A DNA stretch of 64,000 bases from Stercorarius parasiticus (taxonomy: Eukaryota; Chordata; Aves; Charadriiformes; Stercorariidae). The notes under the pieces were generated by a model, which saw only the letters and a list, made by a program, of their open reading frames with translations, ran no database searches and had not been told where the DNA came from. The stretch is from assembly GCA_013396915.1 (NCBI GenBank), contig VWZL01000203.1, forward strand, positions 1,814,886 to 1,878,885, given 5' to 3'. The number at the start of each line of letters is the position of its first letter. Positions within the stretch are counted from its first letter, which is position 1. This document shows, one piece after another, positions 25,681 through 38,300 of the stretch. The position numbers were made by a program, and so were the translations under genes.

Positions 25681-28600
25681 TATGTCTGAAAAATTAGAGT
25701 TCAACACACCAGCAGGATTCCATTTTTGCTTTTCCCCACCATAAAGACATGCTAGAATTTATTTAAAATGAGTGTTATGGCATTCCTCTGTAATGGCAAA
25801 GGGCTCACATAGTGTTGCCCTCACAAACAGAGCTGAGGAGGGGGAGTGATGATATTACACTGCCAAAATGTCTCCTTCTCTCCAGCACTTCGTGAGGCCA
25901 CAGAGCCTTTTGTACTTTCTTTCATGATACTTTCACAGCATGGGGAGCGGCTGCTGTATTTACATAATACCTGAGCAAGAGCTTTAATTGTCCTTCAGAA
26001 AGGAAGATGAAGAGGAAGAGGCAGAGGAGGGGAAGACCTGAAGGACCGCAGCTCTTGCTATGGGGAAAGCAAACCTAGTGTCCTCGCTCCACACTGAGCT
26101 GGGGACACTGCTGTCGTATCCTCTTCTAGCCGCTACCCCAGCATGCAGCAAAGACACTCTTTTTCTTAGTTTGGCAGCAGTATCATTTATAGCCAGGCAT
26201 GGGAAACACAGAGGGATCTGCGGCAGAGGCGGTAGCACCTCAACACAGACGGCCACCAACCTTTATGAACAAGAGGGTTAGTGCAGTGCCCGCTGGACAG
26301 CCAGTCCTCAAGGGGGCTTGGGGAGGATGTGAAGGCACAAAGGATGGGCCTAACTGCTGTGATATCTGGCTCATAGGGTTGCTTTTTTTTTCCCTTTGTA
26401 TTGTACCTTGAGATCATTAAAGTACCTGCTGGCAGTTATTTCCTCCTCTGTACCTCACAGAGAAGATACGCTGTTCTTTTGTGGTGACTTGGCTTTTGTT
26501 TGTTCTTGGCTTTTGTGCTCTCCAAATCAAAAGTAAAAGCCTGTCTTATTCTTAAATAACTGCCTTATTCTTTTCTTATTGAGGATCTTATTACAGGCAG
26601 AGGAAATTCTTCAGCAATTGGTTAAAAGCATCCCGTCAGTGAAATACAGCTTTGTTTTGCTTAGCTTTCTTCAGACAAAGTGTTTGCAGTTTTGTGTGTT
26701 ACACTTGCAGATATAAATAAAGATACAGACCATCCTGTAAAATTACGACAGGGATTTGAAGTTTCATACTACTCATGGGTACTGGAATCCCTCATGATGA
26801 TGTCTGAAGAAGAGAAAATAAGTAAACAGAGAAGGAAAATGCATGGCTACAATATCAATTAGCATCCTACATCTGTAAATAATCCCACTGAAATTGCAGC
26901 AAAGTAGTCCTCAGTAGGAGTAAGGGTAGGGAAATCTGCCTTGAACAAGTGCTGGGAGGGTGCAGAGAAAGACACAGAGTCATCTGGAGTTGATCGATGG
27001 GTAGTAACCATGAAATAGACCCCTGGAAAGAAAAGGTATTGTTGGATTTCTTGTCACAATAAGTCAATTTAGTCTAAAGACTGTCTTGTTATCCTCGTAA
27101 ATGACTGGTCAGTATTGGTGGTCAAAGCTTTCATTTTCAGATATAGCTCCTGTCTGCTGTGTCTAGAAAAAGACTAGCTGGTCACAAAGCGACTACCTTG
27201 TTATCATTTTCCCATTATATTAACTTTATCTTGTGGCAGTGTTTTGGTAGCTTTGGGATCATGTCTGCCCTGCCTCAGGAAGACCCATGATTACAGATAA
27301 CACAAGCATGTAGTACAGAGCTCACCAGTCTCCATGTGACTTCCAGATCAGAAGGGAATAGGTATCTCAGGAGAATACCAATCAAACCTGAAGCCTGTAT
27401 CTCCTGAGATCCCCTGCCTGCTGCCCCTTTCAAAAATGAGCTGAAAGCTGCAGCCTGACGTGCAGCTGCAAGGAAAATGCTGTTTACACTCCTTGCTCCA
27501 ACTTGCCACTTCATCAGACTGAATCAGCAACGACCTTCCACACTGCAGTCCTGCCCAAAGTGACCATCTTCTCCCATCTCCTCCTCCCTTAGTGGTGGAA
27601 TCAGAAAAAAATATTGTATGAGGCCTCATCCTCCTCACTGTCTGTAGGCTAATATGGATAACCTGACACGCACATGGAGCTCAGCAGGGTTATTCATCAG
27701 GATGCTCACGGGCACGTGGTGTGGGTGTGCAGTGCTGTCCTGCAGTTTCCAGTGTGGGCCCATTTTGTTGTTTCTCTTTAGGATCAAGAAAGATGCCCTC
27801 TGTGATTTCCCGTCCTCTCTCTCCCCATCCATTCTACTCATCAGCATGTGCATTAGAAATCCAGAAATGCTCTGTTCTTGTGTCAGTTCGAGTCACGCTG
27901 CTCATGCTTCCCCAGCCACCCCCAGGAGGTGGATTTGTAGTGTATGAGTGATAGCTGCCATATTTGCCAGTGCCACAGGGTTTACACGTTCGATGAGAGC
28001 CTGTCTCCTGGAGTAAAACCAGCTGGCCCACAACATCACCGGAGAGGTCCCAGAATCAGAGGCAGGTCCCAGAGCCCTGTGGCTTTTCAGAGGACAACTT
28101 TGCTGAGGCTGGGGTGTTCGCTTTAGCATCTGTGTATTTTTCAGTAGAATCACTAGAATCACTATCAGTGAGTGGGAAGAGTGGCCTAGACTTCTGGCAT
28201 CATGTACTTCTTTTAATAGAGCACTTCAAGTGCTACTGTAACAGAGCTTTCCTCTGTTTATTTAATTCCTTTTAAGGCAAATAGCCTGAGTGCTCATCCC
28301 TCCTTGTTGCTGAATAGAATCCAGAGCTGTTACGAGTGCCTGAAAGGCATTTTCCCATGTAAATATTTCAACACAGATCTTGTGCATGTGGTGTCTAAAT
28401 GGCTCACAGAGAGGGGGTCTTATGTTTGTCATCTGAAGGACTTTTCATGCTTTTTCAAAACGTATGTCTATGGATTTTTTCTGAAATCACTGGCATGGCT
28501 TCTAAGTCTTTTCAGGTGAGGGGACCAAAATGAGAGGGTGCTATTGGTTTGCTCAGGGAAACAGAGAAGAAATGCTGATCTGTTTATCTCACATGCTGCC

Positions 28601-30003
28601 TGGGTTTCAAGCAGCCCATCCCCCATACCTTGGCTATCCAGAAACCTCTATGAAATAAAGTGGGGGTTTGCAGGACTCTTTCTAGTAGGGCTGAGTGCCA
28701 CACTGACACAAGCCGTCCTCAGAGCTCACCCTTCCAGTTGGCAGCTTCAAGCACTGTCTATGAACCGTGGAGACCATATGCTTTTTTCTCCCTCAGCTGT
28801 TTTTTTCCTAGCGTCACACTCAAGTTCACCACAGAAAGTCAGTGTAGGGTTAGCTTATCTGCATTCACATTTTCACGTCTGGAAAGCAGGTGTCCATCTG
28901 CAAAGCCTTTCAGTTATCAATTTATGTATCAAGCCAGTTCATGCATGAAGTTTGATGGAGCAGTACATTGTCCAGATTCTCTGCCTGGCAATCCTTATCA
29001 GACCTTTCATTTCCATAAAGAAACAGGTCTTCCAGTCCTGTTCTTTTGTTGTCCATTTTTTCATTTCTCCTGCCTAGATCCTATGATTCTGCAACTCCTT
29101 GTGGATACTTTTCCCATGCTATTGGTTCCTTTAGCAGCTTTTATCTGAGAAGCATCTGATTTTATTTTTTTTTCACATCCTCCTTGGGTTCTCTTCTCTC
29201 ACCAAAACATAAGCAACCTTCTACTGGAAGGTCAAATACAATGGCAACGTTCAGTGGCACCAAAAGAAAGAATTTATTGAAAGGAAAAAAGAAAGCAAAA
29301 TGGAACCTTTCCATAAGAAATGTGTGTCTCTTAAAACATACTATAGCATTGCTGTACACTGACTACACAGCAAAGAAGAGGGAACCTTATTCCTTCCTTC
29401 AAAAGGTAATCACTCCTTTCTTGTGACAAAATTACATTTCCTCCTAATCGTATGGTTTTGTTTTAAGCAGAAATAGAATCAACAGTAAACAACTATCAAA
29501 AAAAAAGTTTAATTAAAATGTTAAATACCCTTCCATAGAGAAATCTTCTTTCCCAGCAATAAAACCTCACTACAGAGTTAATTATTTAAAGTAATGTATT
29601 TGCTTCTCTATGTCTGTATATAAGAGATTAACATATTAATGGGAATGTAATTATGTTATAAAATTCCTTTTTATTTGCACTGGGTTTCAAGATGTAATGT
29701 TTCAATGACATCTGATATTTTTCCTCCTTTGCAACCTCAAGCATACAGGGCACATTTTTTAATGATGATTATTATTATCATGGTAAAATAGAGTTTTGAG
29801 TGTCACAAAAATAAAATTTTCCTATTCCTTCCTTTTCTCTAAAGGTCTTGAGTTCATCTTTTTGAATACTTACAGTATGTTTTCTTGTGAGTCTTGCTCC
29901 ATAGATATTTGTTTACTGGCAAACTGGCTGAATGAGAGATCGTGTAGCTTTTTCCTTTCCAATTACAGGTGTAAAGTTTATTCCTCCCTTTACTCCTAAG
30001 CAG
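25681..30003. other. Non-coding single-copy DNA, no gene recognised
   Basis: No gene was recognised. A purine-only tract of mixed GA and GGA words lies at about 25996-26035. Overlapping plus-strand frames of 136 and 162 codons at 28538-29148 were inspected and show no domain or family resemblance. The 29430-29800 stretch is markedly AT-rich. Confidence 0.55.
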
Positions 30004-30016
30004 CTGCCAGAGGGCG
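30004..30016 (+). promoter_or_regulatory. Possible CTCF-type motif
   Basis: CTGCCAGAGGGCG agrees with the published CTCF core (CC-A/G-S-Y-AGRKGGCR) at all but one or two positions, including the invariant AG and GGC. It was found by eye. A single 13-mer match of this kind is expected by chance at a low rate in 64 kb, so occupancy is unproven. Confidence 0.3.
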
Positions 30017-32174
30017 TGCTAGAAGTTTTGTGATCTCAGTTCACCCCACCCAAAACCTGTGCCCGCACCACCGAAAACAACCCACACAGGCACATACCTT
30101 AGGACTCATGCCACAGCTACAGAAAAATTGGTTCCTGTTGACCTAACAACCTGGTGCTCAATAATGATAATATCCCTGCAGCACAGTGAGAAGGATGGCA
30201 TGTAGCTTTCACTGCTGCTGCACCTCTTCCTTGGTCAGAGAAGAGAGTCAATGAACTGCCACCTCTCTTCAGCAGGGGAGATGTTCTCATTACCAACACA
30301 TTCAGATTTGGGCTAGCAGTTTGGTTTTGGACTTTGGTCTCATGCAGAAACCAGAGATCACTAATCAGCAAACCAATGGTACATTGCCTCTATGGAGGAT
30401 CTTCTGCTGGCTGCCTGATGGCATGAACTGCTGGCTTGCCTGGAGCCAAGAAATTGCTAATTAGAGGTATCTTTTCTGTGTGCAGAAGTACTTGATCCCG
30501 GTTGCTGCTGAGTTCTGGGCTCAGCTGGATGAGGGAGCTGGGCTGTCTCTGGCAAAGGTAAGCTATTTTGTTTCCAAGAGAGGCAGTGGTTCCCATTCCT
30601 GCATGTTGTGCAGGAGCTGCGGGAATCCAGTGGAGGCTCTCGACCAGTCACCATGCTAAGTCTCTGGAGATGACAGTGGGAGTTCTGCTTATTTGTCTCC
30701 AACTATACCAGGCTGCAAGTCTTCAGTATTGATCACATCCACAAGAAGTTGTCTTTGTCCACAGTTGGTCTTCGGTAGGAAGAGTCTTACATTCATACTT
30801 CTCAGAGCATCTTACTCACATTTTATTGTATTTCTGGTGGCTGGGTGAAGAGAACAGAATGCTATACCGAGAATATTGTTTGATAGTTATAACGATAGTA
30901 AATTCGTCTATTAAAAAAATCAAATTTTCAGCTATCAAGTCTTGTTTTGCTGAGCTGTCTAACAGCATCTCCACTCAGAAAAAGCAGAAATGAAAGTTCT
31001 GAAGGAATGATTAGGCTTCGGTAGTAATGTAAAAGCATAGGTAACTCTTAATATATGTCTGAGTATTTTGGAGGATAGATTCCTCTTTGATCCTTTAGAA
31101 ATGTTAGGTGAAGTCTCATCTAACAAAGTCCTGATGTCTTTCTCCTTCCCTTCCTTTTCTTTTTGCCTCTCTAAATCTTCCACTATTTTCTAGATATGGA
31201 GCAATATGTTCTCCTGTAAAGGTCCTGTCTCTACTTGTACGTCCTTCTTTTCATGTCTGACAAATCCCTTAGAGTGTGCTATTCCTGCAAAGACAGAAGA
31301 ATTGAAAAAGAACACTGTATTCTTCTTCAATGCAGGTATGAAAGGGACTTTGTTTCTGTGCTCTGTGAACGTGAAGGTGGATGTTCCTTTCTCCCACTCT
31401 AAGAAAATTTTGAGAGCCTAAGTGCTTCAGGTGGGGAGGGTTAAATCCATTGGAACAAAATGCAGGAAGCCATCACGGCTGTGTGCAACATTTCTGTCTC
31501 CTACCCACCCACTGGTCCTTCCAGTCTAGATTTGATCCACTCATCCCATTCATTATGAAATGATTTCTCTGTAATCACTCAACACTTTCCAGGAATTTCA
31601 GTAGTTATTTTCCTCGGTGATCTTGCATTACTTCTGCATGCCTTCTGTTTCCCATTTCAGAAGGATCTCTCTCTCATCTGTTTGAGATCCTTTCTTATAA
31701 AAACTCGATTTATTCTTTTTTCTCTCTTGGGTGTCCCAGGGCAGCCTGTCCATCTCCCCCCAGATGAACTGAACTCCAAATGAAGAAAGAGCATTCTGGG
31801 TGGATTCAGCTGCAGGAGGAGCCCGGGAGCCACTTGCACGCCACACGAGCAGGTCTGCATGCCTGGTGGGGGGGCAATACTGAATCAGCAGGACTGAGTG
31901 GAGAGTGTAAGGCTACAGCCCTTGGCACAATAAACCTGAGCTTTCTTGACAGACACGTATTTTAAACACAAATCCTTGTAAGTTGTGGGAAATCCTGTCA
32001 AAGTGTCTAAAATTGGTTTTACATAGAATGAGAGAAGCAGTTTAAATAGCTAGAAGAAAGGGATCAGGAGGATGAGCAAGTAAGTCCATAACACATTGGT
32101 ACATCACATGGAACAAGCCATGGATTTGGGCAAAAAGGCAAGCAGGAGGAAAATGTGAGAAGCATATGCACTCC
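30017..32174. other. Non-coding single-copy DNA, no gene recognised
   Basis: Apart from the candidate exon at 30486-30557, nothing was recognised. The short open frames overlap on both strands and have no family resemblance. A pyrimidine-rich tract lies at about 31137-31175. Confidence 0.5.
30486..30557 (+). other. Candidate 72-bp exon (splice-site based)
   Basis: TATCTTTTCTGTGTGCAG is a good acceptor. The following 72 bases (a multiple of three) end in GGCAAAG|GTAAGC, a strong donor. Exactly one of the three frames is open throughout, giving 24 residues that begin KYLIPVAAEFWAQLDE. The other two frames stop within eight codons. The peptide is not recognised. A small cassette exon of a gene whose neighbouring exons lie outside the window is possible, and so is a chance pseudo-exon. 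Confidence 0.22.
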
Positions 32175-32221
32175 CTCAGTCAAAACTTCATCTCAGTCAA
32201 TACTTCATCTCAGTCAATAGG
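32175..32221. repeat. Tandem repeat, 17-bp unit, about 2.8 copies
   Basis: Copies of CTCAGTCAA(A/T)ACTTCAT start at 32175, 32192 and 32209. The second copy differs from the first by one base, and the third is cut after 13 bases. The near identity suggests a recent local expansion in otherwise old sequence. Confidence 0.9.
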
Positions 32222-32475
32222 AAAAACAGTTCTGATGCAAGACAGCTTTGGAGCTGGTCCAAGCCCCCTCAAATGTGGCTTTAGCAGGGCAAAGAAAAGA
32301 TGGAAAATAGAAGATAGATTAGTGTGACAGGACTGAAATGAAGCAGGGTGTGCCATGCAAGCTATTCCCTCTGGCCTGCCAAAGACCCTCTCTGTATCCA
32401 CAGTGGGGGAGTAGCCTGAGAGGCAAACACTGAGTTTCCACTGTCGCATAATTCAGACCTTTTCTCATAATTGTA

Positions 32476-32548
32476 TCTTCAAGGAAAATGGTTGCTCTAA
32501 GCACCCTGCTGGGTGCCATAACATCTCATATCTCCCCCTCAGAAGCAG
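32476..32548 (+). repeat. Copy A of a diverged ~72-bp dispersed direct repeat
   Basis: This stretch resembles 33169-33240, about 692 bp downstream in the same orientation. A hand alignment gives 58 matches over about 72 columns, with one single-base gap. A 20-base core, GGAAAATGGTTGCTCTAAGC, is identical (32483-32502 and 33175-33194). Similarity stops abruptly on both sides. I do not recognise the family. It could be two fragments of one unlisted repeat, LTR remnants, or a local duplication. Confidence 0.75.
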
Positions 32549-33168
32549 GAGCACTGAAGCATCCCACCGTAACACTGACAGATAAGGGCTGCAGCACTCA
32601 GCCTTCCCCAGACAACCATCACTTCTCATATTTGCCCTCTCTTTTTCGTCAGAGCTTGTGAATGGCTAAAGATCTCTCACCCTGCAGGGATCCTGGATCC
32701 AGTTCTCTGCTTCAGCTCCTTTAGGCCTTGCTTGCACTACCTGAGAAAATCCCCAGCATTGCTACCTTTGCTTCAATGGAGGAGAAGCTGGTGCTGGGAC
32801 AGATACGCTTGGCAAGGAGGAGCTTCATCTTCATCTGTAGTTTGCTTCATATTCAGCACTGCATTGCTCAGGCTCTTCAAAAATTTTAGAGGTACCCAAA
32901 ATAATATCGGTCACTGGAGCCCAGCCTTTTCTTTTGGCTAACTTTGGCTCAGAGGGGAATTCATCAAGAGTGGAGAGAGCTCAGCTAGAAAGTTCTAGGG
33001 AGGGTGGAGGCAGTCATGCAACTGTTAACTAAATTCAAATATCAGGTGACTTTGGTGTCATGCAGAAGAAGTGCATTAGACCTGTCGGTCAGTAACATAC
33101 CTGAATGTTTAGGAGATAGAGGGAGCCATTGACAGCTCAGGAGAAGCCTTGCATTTCAAAATGAACTC

Positions 33169-33240
33169 TCTTCAGGAAAATGGTTGCTCTAAGCTCCCTA
33201 TTGGGTGTAATAATTCCTTATTTCTCTCTCCTAGAAACAG
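33169..33240 (+). repeat. Copy B of the diverged ~72-bp dispersed direct repeat
   Basis: Partner of 32476-32548. It shares the same 20-base core, followed by a CCCT(A/G)(T/C)TGGGTG block and a pyrimidine-rich end closing in TAGAAACAG (copy A: CAGAAGCAG). Flanking DNA outside the 72 bp does not match copy A, which argues against a simple larger tandem duplication. Confidence 0.75.
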
Positions 33241-35280
33241 TCATTCTAACGTAAATTGATATGGAACTGAGCATTAAAAATTCCTCACTGAGTTATGCCT
33301 TCTTTAAGCTGCTTTATGAGTTTAATGTTTTGGGTTTTTTTATAAAATTCTTTTTAACTATGTGTACAGACAGTCTTCACATAATTAAACTAATTTTTAC
33401 TGTGTATTTTTAAAAAATCTTCTTGCATTTGGGGAAGGTGTTCTATTTATTTGTCATTTTTGCCTATAATTCAGTGTGCAAACACATTTTTTCTCTCATG
33501 GCATCTTCTTTGAACTACCAGACTCTCTTTGCATCTTTCCTCCAGGCACCAAAGACTCGTTGGTCCTTGAAGCCATGTCAAATGATAGCTGCCTTTTAGA
33601 TCTTAAGGGTGTGCTATCTGTGGGGAGACAACCAGGCTCCTCTGAGACACAGGGTTCACTGGTCACGTCTGCTCCCTCTGCCTTTCATGAGGAGTTTGGG
33701 GAACATGTGTCAGATGGTGTCCTCGAGGGCCAATTACAACCCCCATCAAGGTTCATTTTCCTTCTACCTCCAACTTCAAATCACCCATCCTTCAAAAGCC
33801 TTTCTACACACGTTGTCCCAGGGAGCTGAAAGGGTGGCAGATGGGAAGCTCCCCTTCTGCTCTGAGAAACTTTGTTTCCTTCCCTTTGATGTTACAGCCA
33901 AAACCATACCGTTCTCTGTCTCCAAAAGTTCTTCTGGCAACAAATGAAGCAACGACAATAAATAGTTGCAGACCCTACAGTGAACAATTAGTATTCCAAA
34001 CATGAAATTAATTTGTCCTGAGAATATAGGAACCTTGTAATTTGGTTCACTTTTATTTTATTGTCAGATACGATTCATTTTCTACATGATTTTATGGTTG
34101 GATAGGATTCATTAGAAATTTTCCCCAAACTACCTCTATTAAATGAAAGAGTGGGGGCAAGATCCTTTCTGTTCTTTTCACTGGAAATATTGTGCTGGCT
34201 TTTCTCCTGCAAATGAGCCTTAACTCTAATCTATCCACACACAATGCTCGGCTCTGTAGCCTTGGATTTTTTTTCTCAAGTTTCATTTTAATTTTCACTG
34301 CTGAAGAAGATATTTCTCTAAAGATATTCAAATAAAGGGTGAATAGACAGGCTCTCCTTTTTTATGTCAGATTTTCAAAACTTGCCTTGAAGTTAATTTT
34401 ATTCAATTCTGTGCTTTGTCCCTGCCTAAATATGTGGCAGTCCTTGAAGAGAAAGTGTTTGCATGAAGAGGACTTCTCTTTTTGGAGTAGCTATATAAGC
34501 AAGAAGGTACCAACAATCAGACACCCCCTTGAATGCTCAGACATGGCTTAAATGAGTTAAATTCCCCCCATATTGAAATGGACAGTGAAAGGACAATACT
34601 CCTTTCTACAGGAAGGATGAGAAGTGCCACGGAAGACATTTTCCAGCCCCCTGCGCAGGCAAGGTATCTCAGTGACATATCTTTGTTATCACCCCTCTTC
34701 AGATATTCTTTCCTGTTAGGACAAAGATCACTCCTTCAATCTGTATATCTCCCAAGTCACTGTCACACACTCTTTTGATTTTGGGTTTGTTTTTTTGTTT
34801 GTTTCCTTTAACTGTCAAAAAAGTCTCCTATTAATAATGCATTACTAATTTACCCTGGAATCTCTTGCCAGAAAAGGCAGAAAAGAAAAAATTCTGTACA
34901 CACAGGATGCTATGCCCCAAAAATAAATAAATAAATGAAAAATGACTGCGTCTACCAGTTCTGAAAGTCAATGTGCCTTAAAAGCGTTTACAATTCTTTA
35001 TTGCTCCTCTGCCTGAGCCAGACAGCGTGAAGAGCAGCCCTGGTGGGGGCTCGGTGCTCAGCCTGCATTCGCAAAGCCAAGGTTCAAGGGGCCAGAGCAG
35101 AATGGTGCCAGTTCAACAGTGGGGACAGGTACCCTCAACGCAGGGGCAGAGCTGGCTGTGCAGGGGCTGCTGCAGAGCCATACTCCCACGGGGGTCTGCA
35201 CCCTTGGGCAGAACTGGGTACTGGGCACCCCTGTTTAACAAGGAAGGATGACCCCATGGTTGCAGCAAAATGAGCTTTCT
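33241..35280. other. Non-coding single-copy DNA, no gene recognised
   Basis: An acceptor-like TGCATCTTTCCTCCAG (ending at 33545) opens into a 117-codon frame (33476-33829) that has no good donor and no recognisable domain. A short (AAAT)n run lies at 34917-34937. A GC-richer patch at 35020-35240 has overlapping frames on both strands but no family resemblance. Confidence 0.5.
34917..34937. repeat. (AAAT)n microsatellite
   Basis: About four to five AAAT units lie in a row after a short A run, with no recognisable retroelement upstream. Confidence 0.85.
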
Positions 35281-35325
35281 GCTCTGTGATGCAAGTCCTC
35301 TGTGACTTTGAGAAAGTCTCATGTC
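35281..35325 (+). repeat. Possible MIR-like fragment
   Basis: The text GCAAGTCCTCTGTGACTTTGAGAAAGTCT lines up with the MIR segment that reads gacttcctgtgtgaccttgggcaagtca. Only this one block is convincing. Confidence 0.35.
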
Positions 35326-38300
35326 AGCCTGCAACCATAAATATTTATGGGTGTCTCAAATGTATCAGGAGGCTTAATGAATTGCAGTTGAGGGTGGGAG
35401 TGGCAGTGAGGGAGGCTACAAGCCACAAACCTCTGGGTTGTGTAGTAGGATTTCGTGATGACACGGATGACACGGGATGGTATGACCACCTCCACTCCCA
35501 CTGCAGCTGCCCAGCTCACTTCAGAGTCAGTGTCAAGTAGATGTCAAAATATCTTGAGGGATATGGGCTTAATCTGCCTTCCTTTTTAGTCCCATACGAT
35601 GTCAACTGGATCTGTGCAAGTGTCACAGCAGAGCTGACCTCTCCAGTACAGTCAGTCTGCGACATGGCTGATGACATGAAAACAGCCAGCATCAGCATCA
35701 CCTGAGACTTGTTGGGAAGGCCTGTGATCAGTCTGAAATCCCTGGATCTAATATTTATGTTGGAGAGAATTTTTAGCATGAAAGGAGAAAAAAAAAAATT
35801 TGCAGATGTCAATAGGTGTAAGCATACACTTCTGGCCATGAATCGCTTAGTTCACATTTTCTGTATGTGTTTTCCTGGCAAGAAATGAGAGCAGTGCATA
35901 ATGTGTGCTAAACTTCCTTCCTTAACTGACTCATTGAACTTCAATGTCTTTCTCCAAAGTAAATGTTTGCTTGTTTACAATCACACAGATAAAACAAAGC
36001 TGTAGCTGGTAAGTAAAATAATATTCTGCCTCACTTTGAGATTTCCTGTTCTAGAGAAAGTGAATGACTTCAGTTATAGGTCACATGATAAGGAGCAAAA
36101 CAAAAGAGGATGAGTCCTCTTTTCTCAGGAGGAGAAGGCAAAAAGGTCAGCAATACTGCTGAGGATCCTAATGGATCTTTATCTTATCTACAGCCAAATG
36201 CTGGCACAGTCTGTTCCTTTGCCAGTTCTTGAAATTTGCTACAGATTTGGCACAATGTAAATCAGTAACTACCAACCCCATGGCCGAGTAACTGCTTTCT
36301 TCCCAACATCCTAGGGGCTGAAACAGAAATTGTGAGAATTAAATGGCATAAACTTACCCTAGGAGGTCGTGAATTTTCTTGCTGTGTGTTCTGAGCCACT
36401 AACCTCAAAACAGAAAAGTTCGCTGGAAAATAAATAAAAATAAACAATAACTAAATAAAAAATACATATTGTTATGGTTTCTCTTCTTCTGTTGTCTTTG
36501 TTGCTTTTTGCAAACCTGGACAGTTTTCGCTGCATTTTCTGACAGACAAAGAACCCTGTAGTCCTTATAGGTATATATGACTGGACTGGTGCAACCATAC
36601 ATTGTCATGACGTGACTTCAGTTCTGGAGTAATATTTGTATTTGAAGAGGATGAGGAGGTTAAAAGCTCACAGATGTCCTCCTGGATTTATTTTTTTTCT
36701 CCAGAGCACGTTCATTCAGCCAGCCTTACTTTTGGAAAACTCAGCCAGCTATCACTAATCAGTGGACCAAATCTGTGCTACATATCTGGTGCGACTAGAA
36801 ATGACAGCAGAATATTGAGATGTCCTCTGGTTCTTACCCAGAGGAAGGCCTCAGTTGGAGCTGTGCTGGTGAAAGCTTTACATAATAATCCTTTTCACTC
36901 TGTAATGACACATCTATAGCTACTGCAGTCTGAAAGCTCATCTGCTCACTGCTATCAATAGCTAACCAGCTCTGTGGTGCTAATTCAATCACTGGCAGCA
37001 GTTGCAAAAAAAAGAATAAAAAAAAAAATCGCGCACTGCCTACAGAAATGTGCAGTCTTTTTGAGCCAGAAGGACAGACAATGTATAAAATTTTCTTTAT
37101 GGGTACGTATGGTTACAGCTCCCAAGTACATTGGGTGGGGCCATAAGTGTGACTTGAGTACTGGTAATTTGTCCTCTATACAAAACCCGAAAGTTTACCA
37201 AGTGAGCAGGGTTTCATCCTGTTATAATGATTCCAGCCTTGCCTTTCTTTTTCACCCATGGTAATCTTATTTCGTAGTCTTTATAAATGAAAATGGCATT
37301 GCTGTTTCTTCAGTCCATCTGCAATACTTAGCTCACCTGTTTCTTCCTCTCTTTTAGCAGAGTATTTTGACAGCACCCTGTAGGAAAAGAGTGTGATATT
37401 AATATACCGAAGTGTCTGCGTAGTGAGACTACAATAGCACAGATAATTACAGGGAGGAAAACCGGAGGAAGCCGCTGAAGTTGAATACTGATGGGAAATA
37501 CCTGCCCTGGTGCTGGTCACTAATTGTTTTACATGGCTTCAGTGTATGGGTAAAAGGCAGGGAAACAGACTTTTCCTGAACAGCTGGAGAAAATTTTCAA
37601 AGAAATACATCTAATACACCATGGCAGAAGCTCAATGACATTACTCAAGGTGTTACTTAAGGAGTTTGGGATGTTTTTTGAAGTATATTGGTGATTAACT
37701 GAGTTTTCTGTGCTTACACTCAGGTATACACACAAGACAACTTTATTTTATGTTTGGATTTTAGTATACCTGTATGTATTTTGACATTTGTGTGTTTTGA
37801 TTTTATTACCATACAGGTGAAAATGGACTAAGAGAGGCCATTTCCATGAGCCATTTAATAAATCAGTGCAGTAACGGTGGACATTTTGATGACCTGTTCG
37901 AGATGCTGAACCACGAATGTAAACACATTAGCTGTGTCTCATTATACATAAAACAAACACACCAAGTTAAACACCACGAGAGGTAAATATATACATTCAT
38001 ATATTATTAACCAATGGTGTGGAAATTCAAAGCTCTTTGCAAAGCTCAGGAAAAGGAATGAGGTGGAACATTTAAGAGAGCTTTGTGTTGGGAAGGTCAC
38101 AGGTACCCAGGGCTTGCAGAAGACTGGGTGGGATGGCAGGAGACAGGGCTACCCCATGGGAGAGGAGCAGTCAGTGCTCGAGGCGTTTCACCACGGAGGT
38201 GCAGGCAGTGCTGTAAGGTCAGCAGAGGCTGCAGGTGTAAGGGAACAAAACGGAGTCCACAATGCAGTCTCCAAGCCAGGAGCTGTCGGCTGTTTTTCCC

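Noticed and set aside
27882..27906. GTTCGAGTC words, resembling a tRNA T-loop
   Set aside because: No matching A box, acceptor stem or anticodon arm within tRNA distance.
28538..29148. Overlapping plus-strand frames of 136 and 162 codons
   Set aside because: Two different phases of the same DNA are open, which argues for low stop density and not for coding. No domain was recognised.
33476..33829. 117-codon frame entered by a good splice acceptor at 33545
   Set aside because: No adequate donor within the frame (the best is a GTTCAT) and no recognisable domain.
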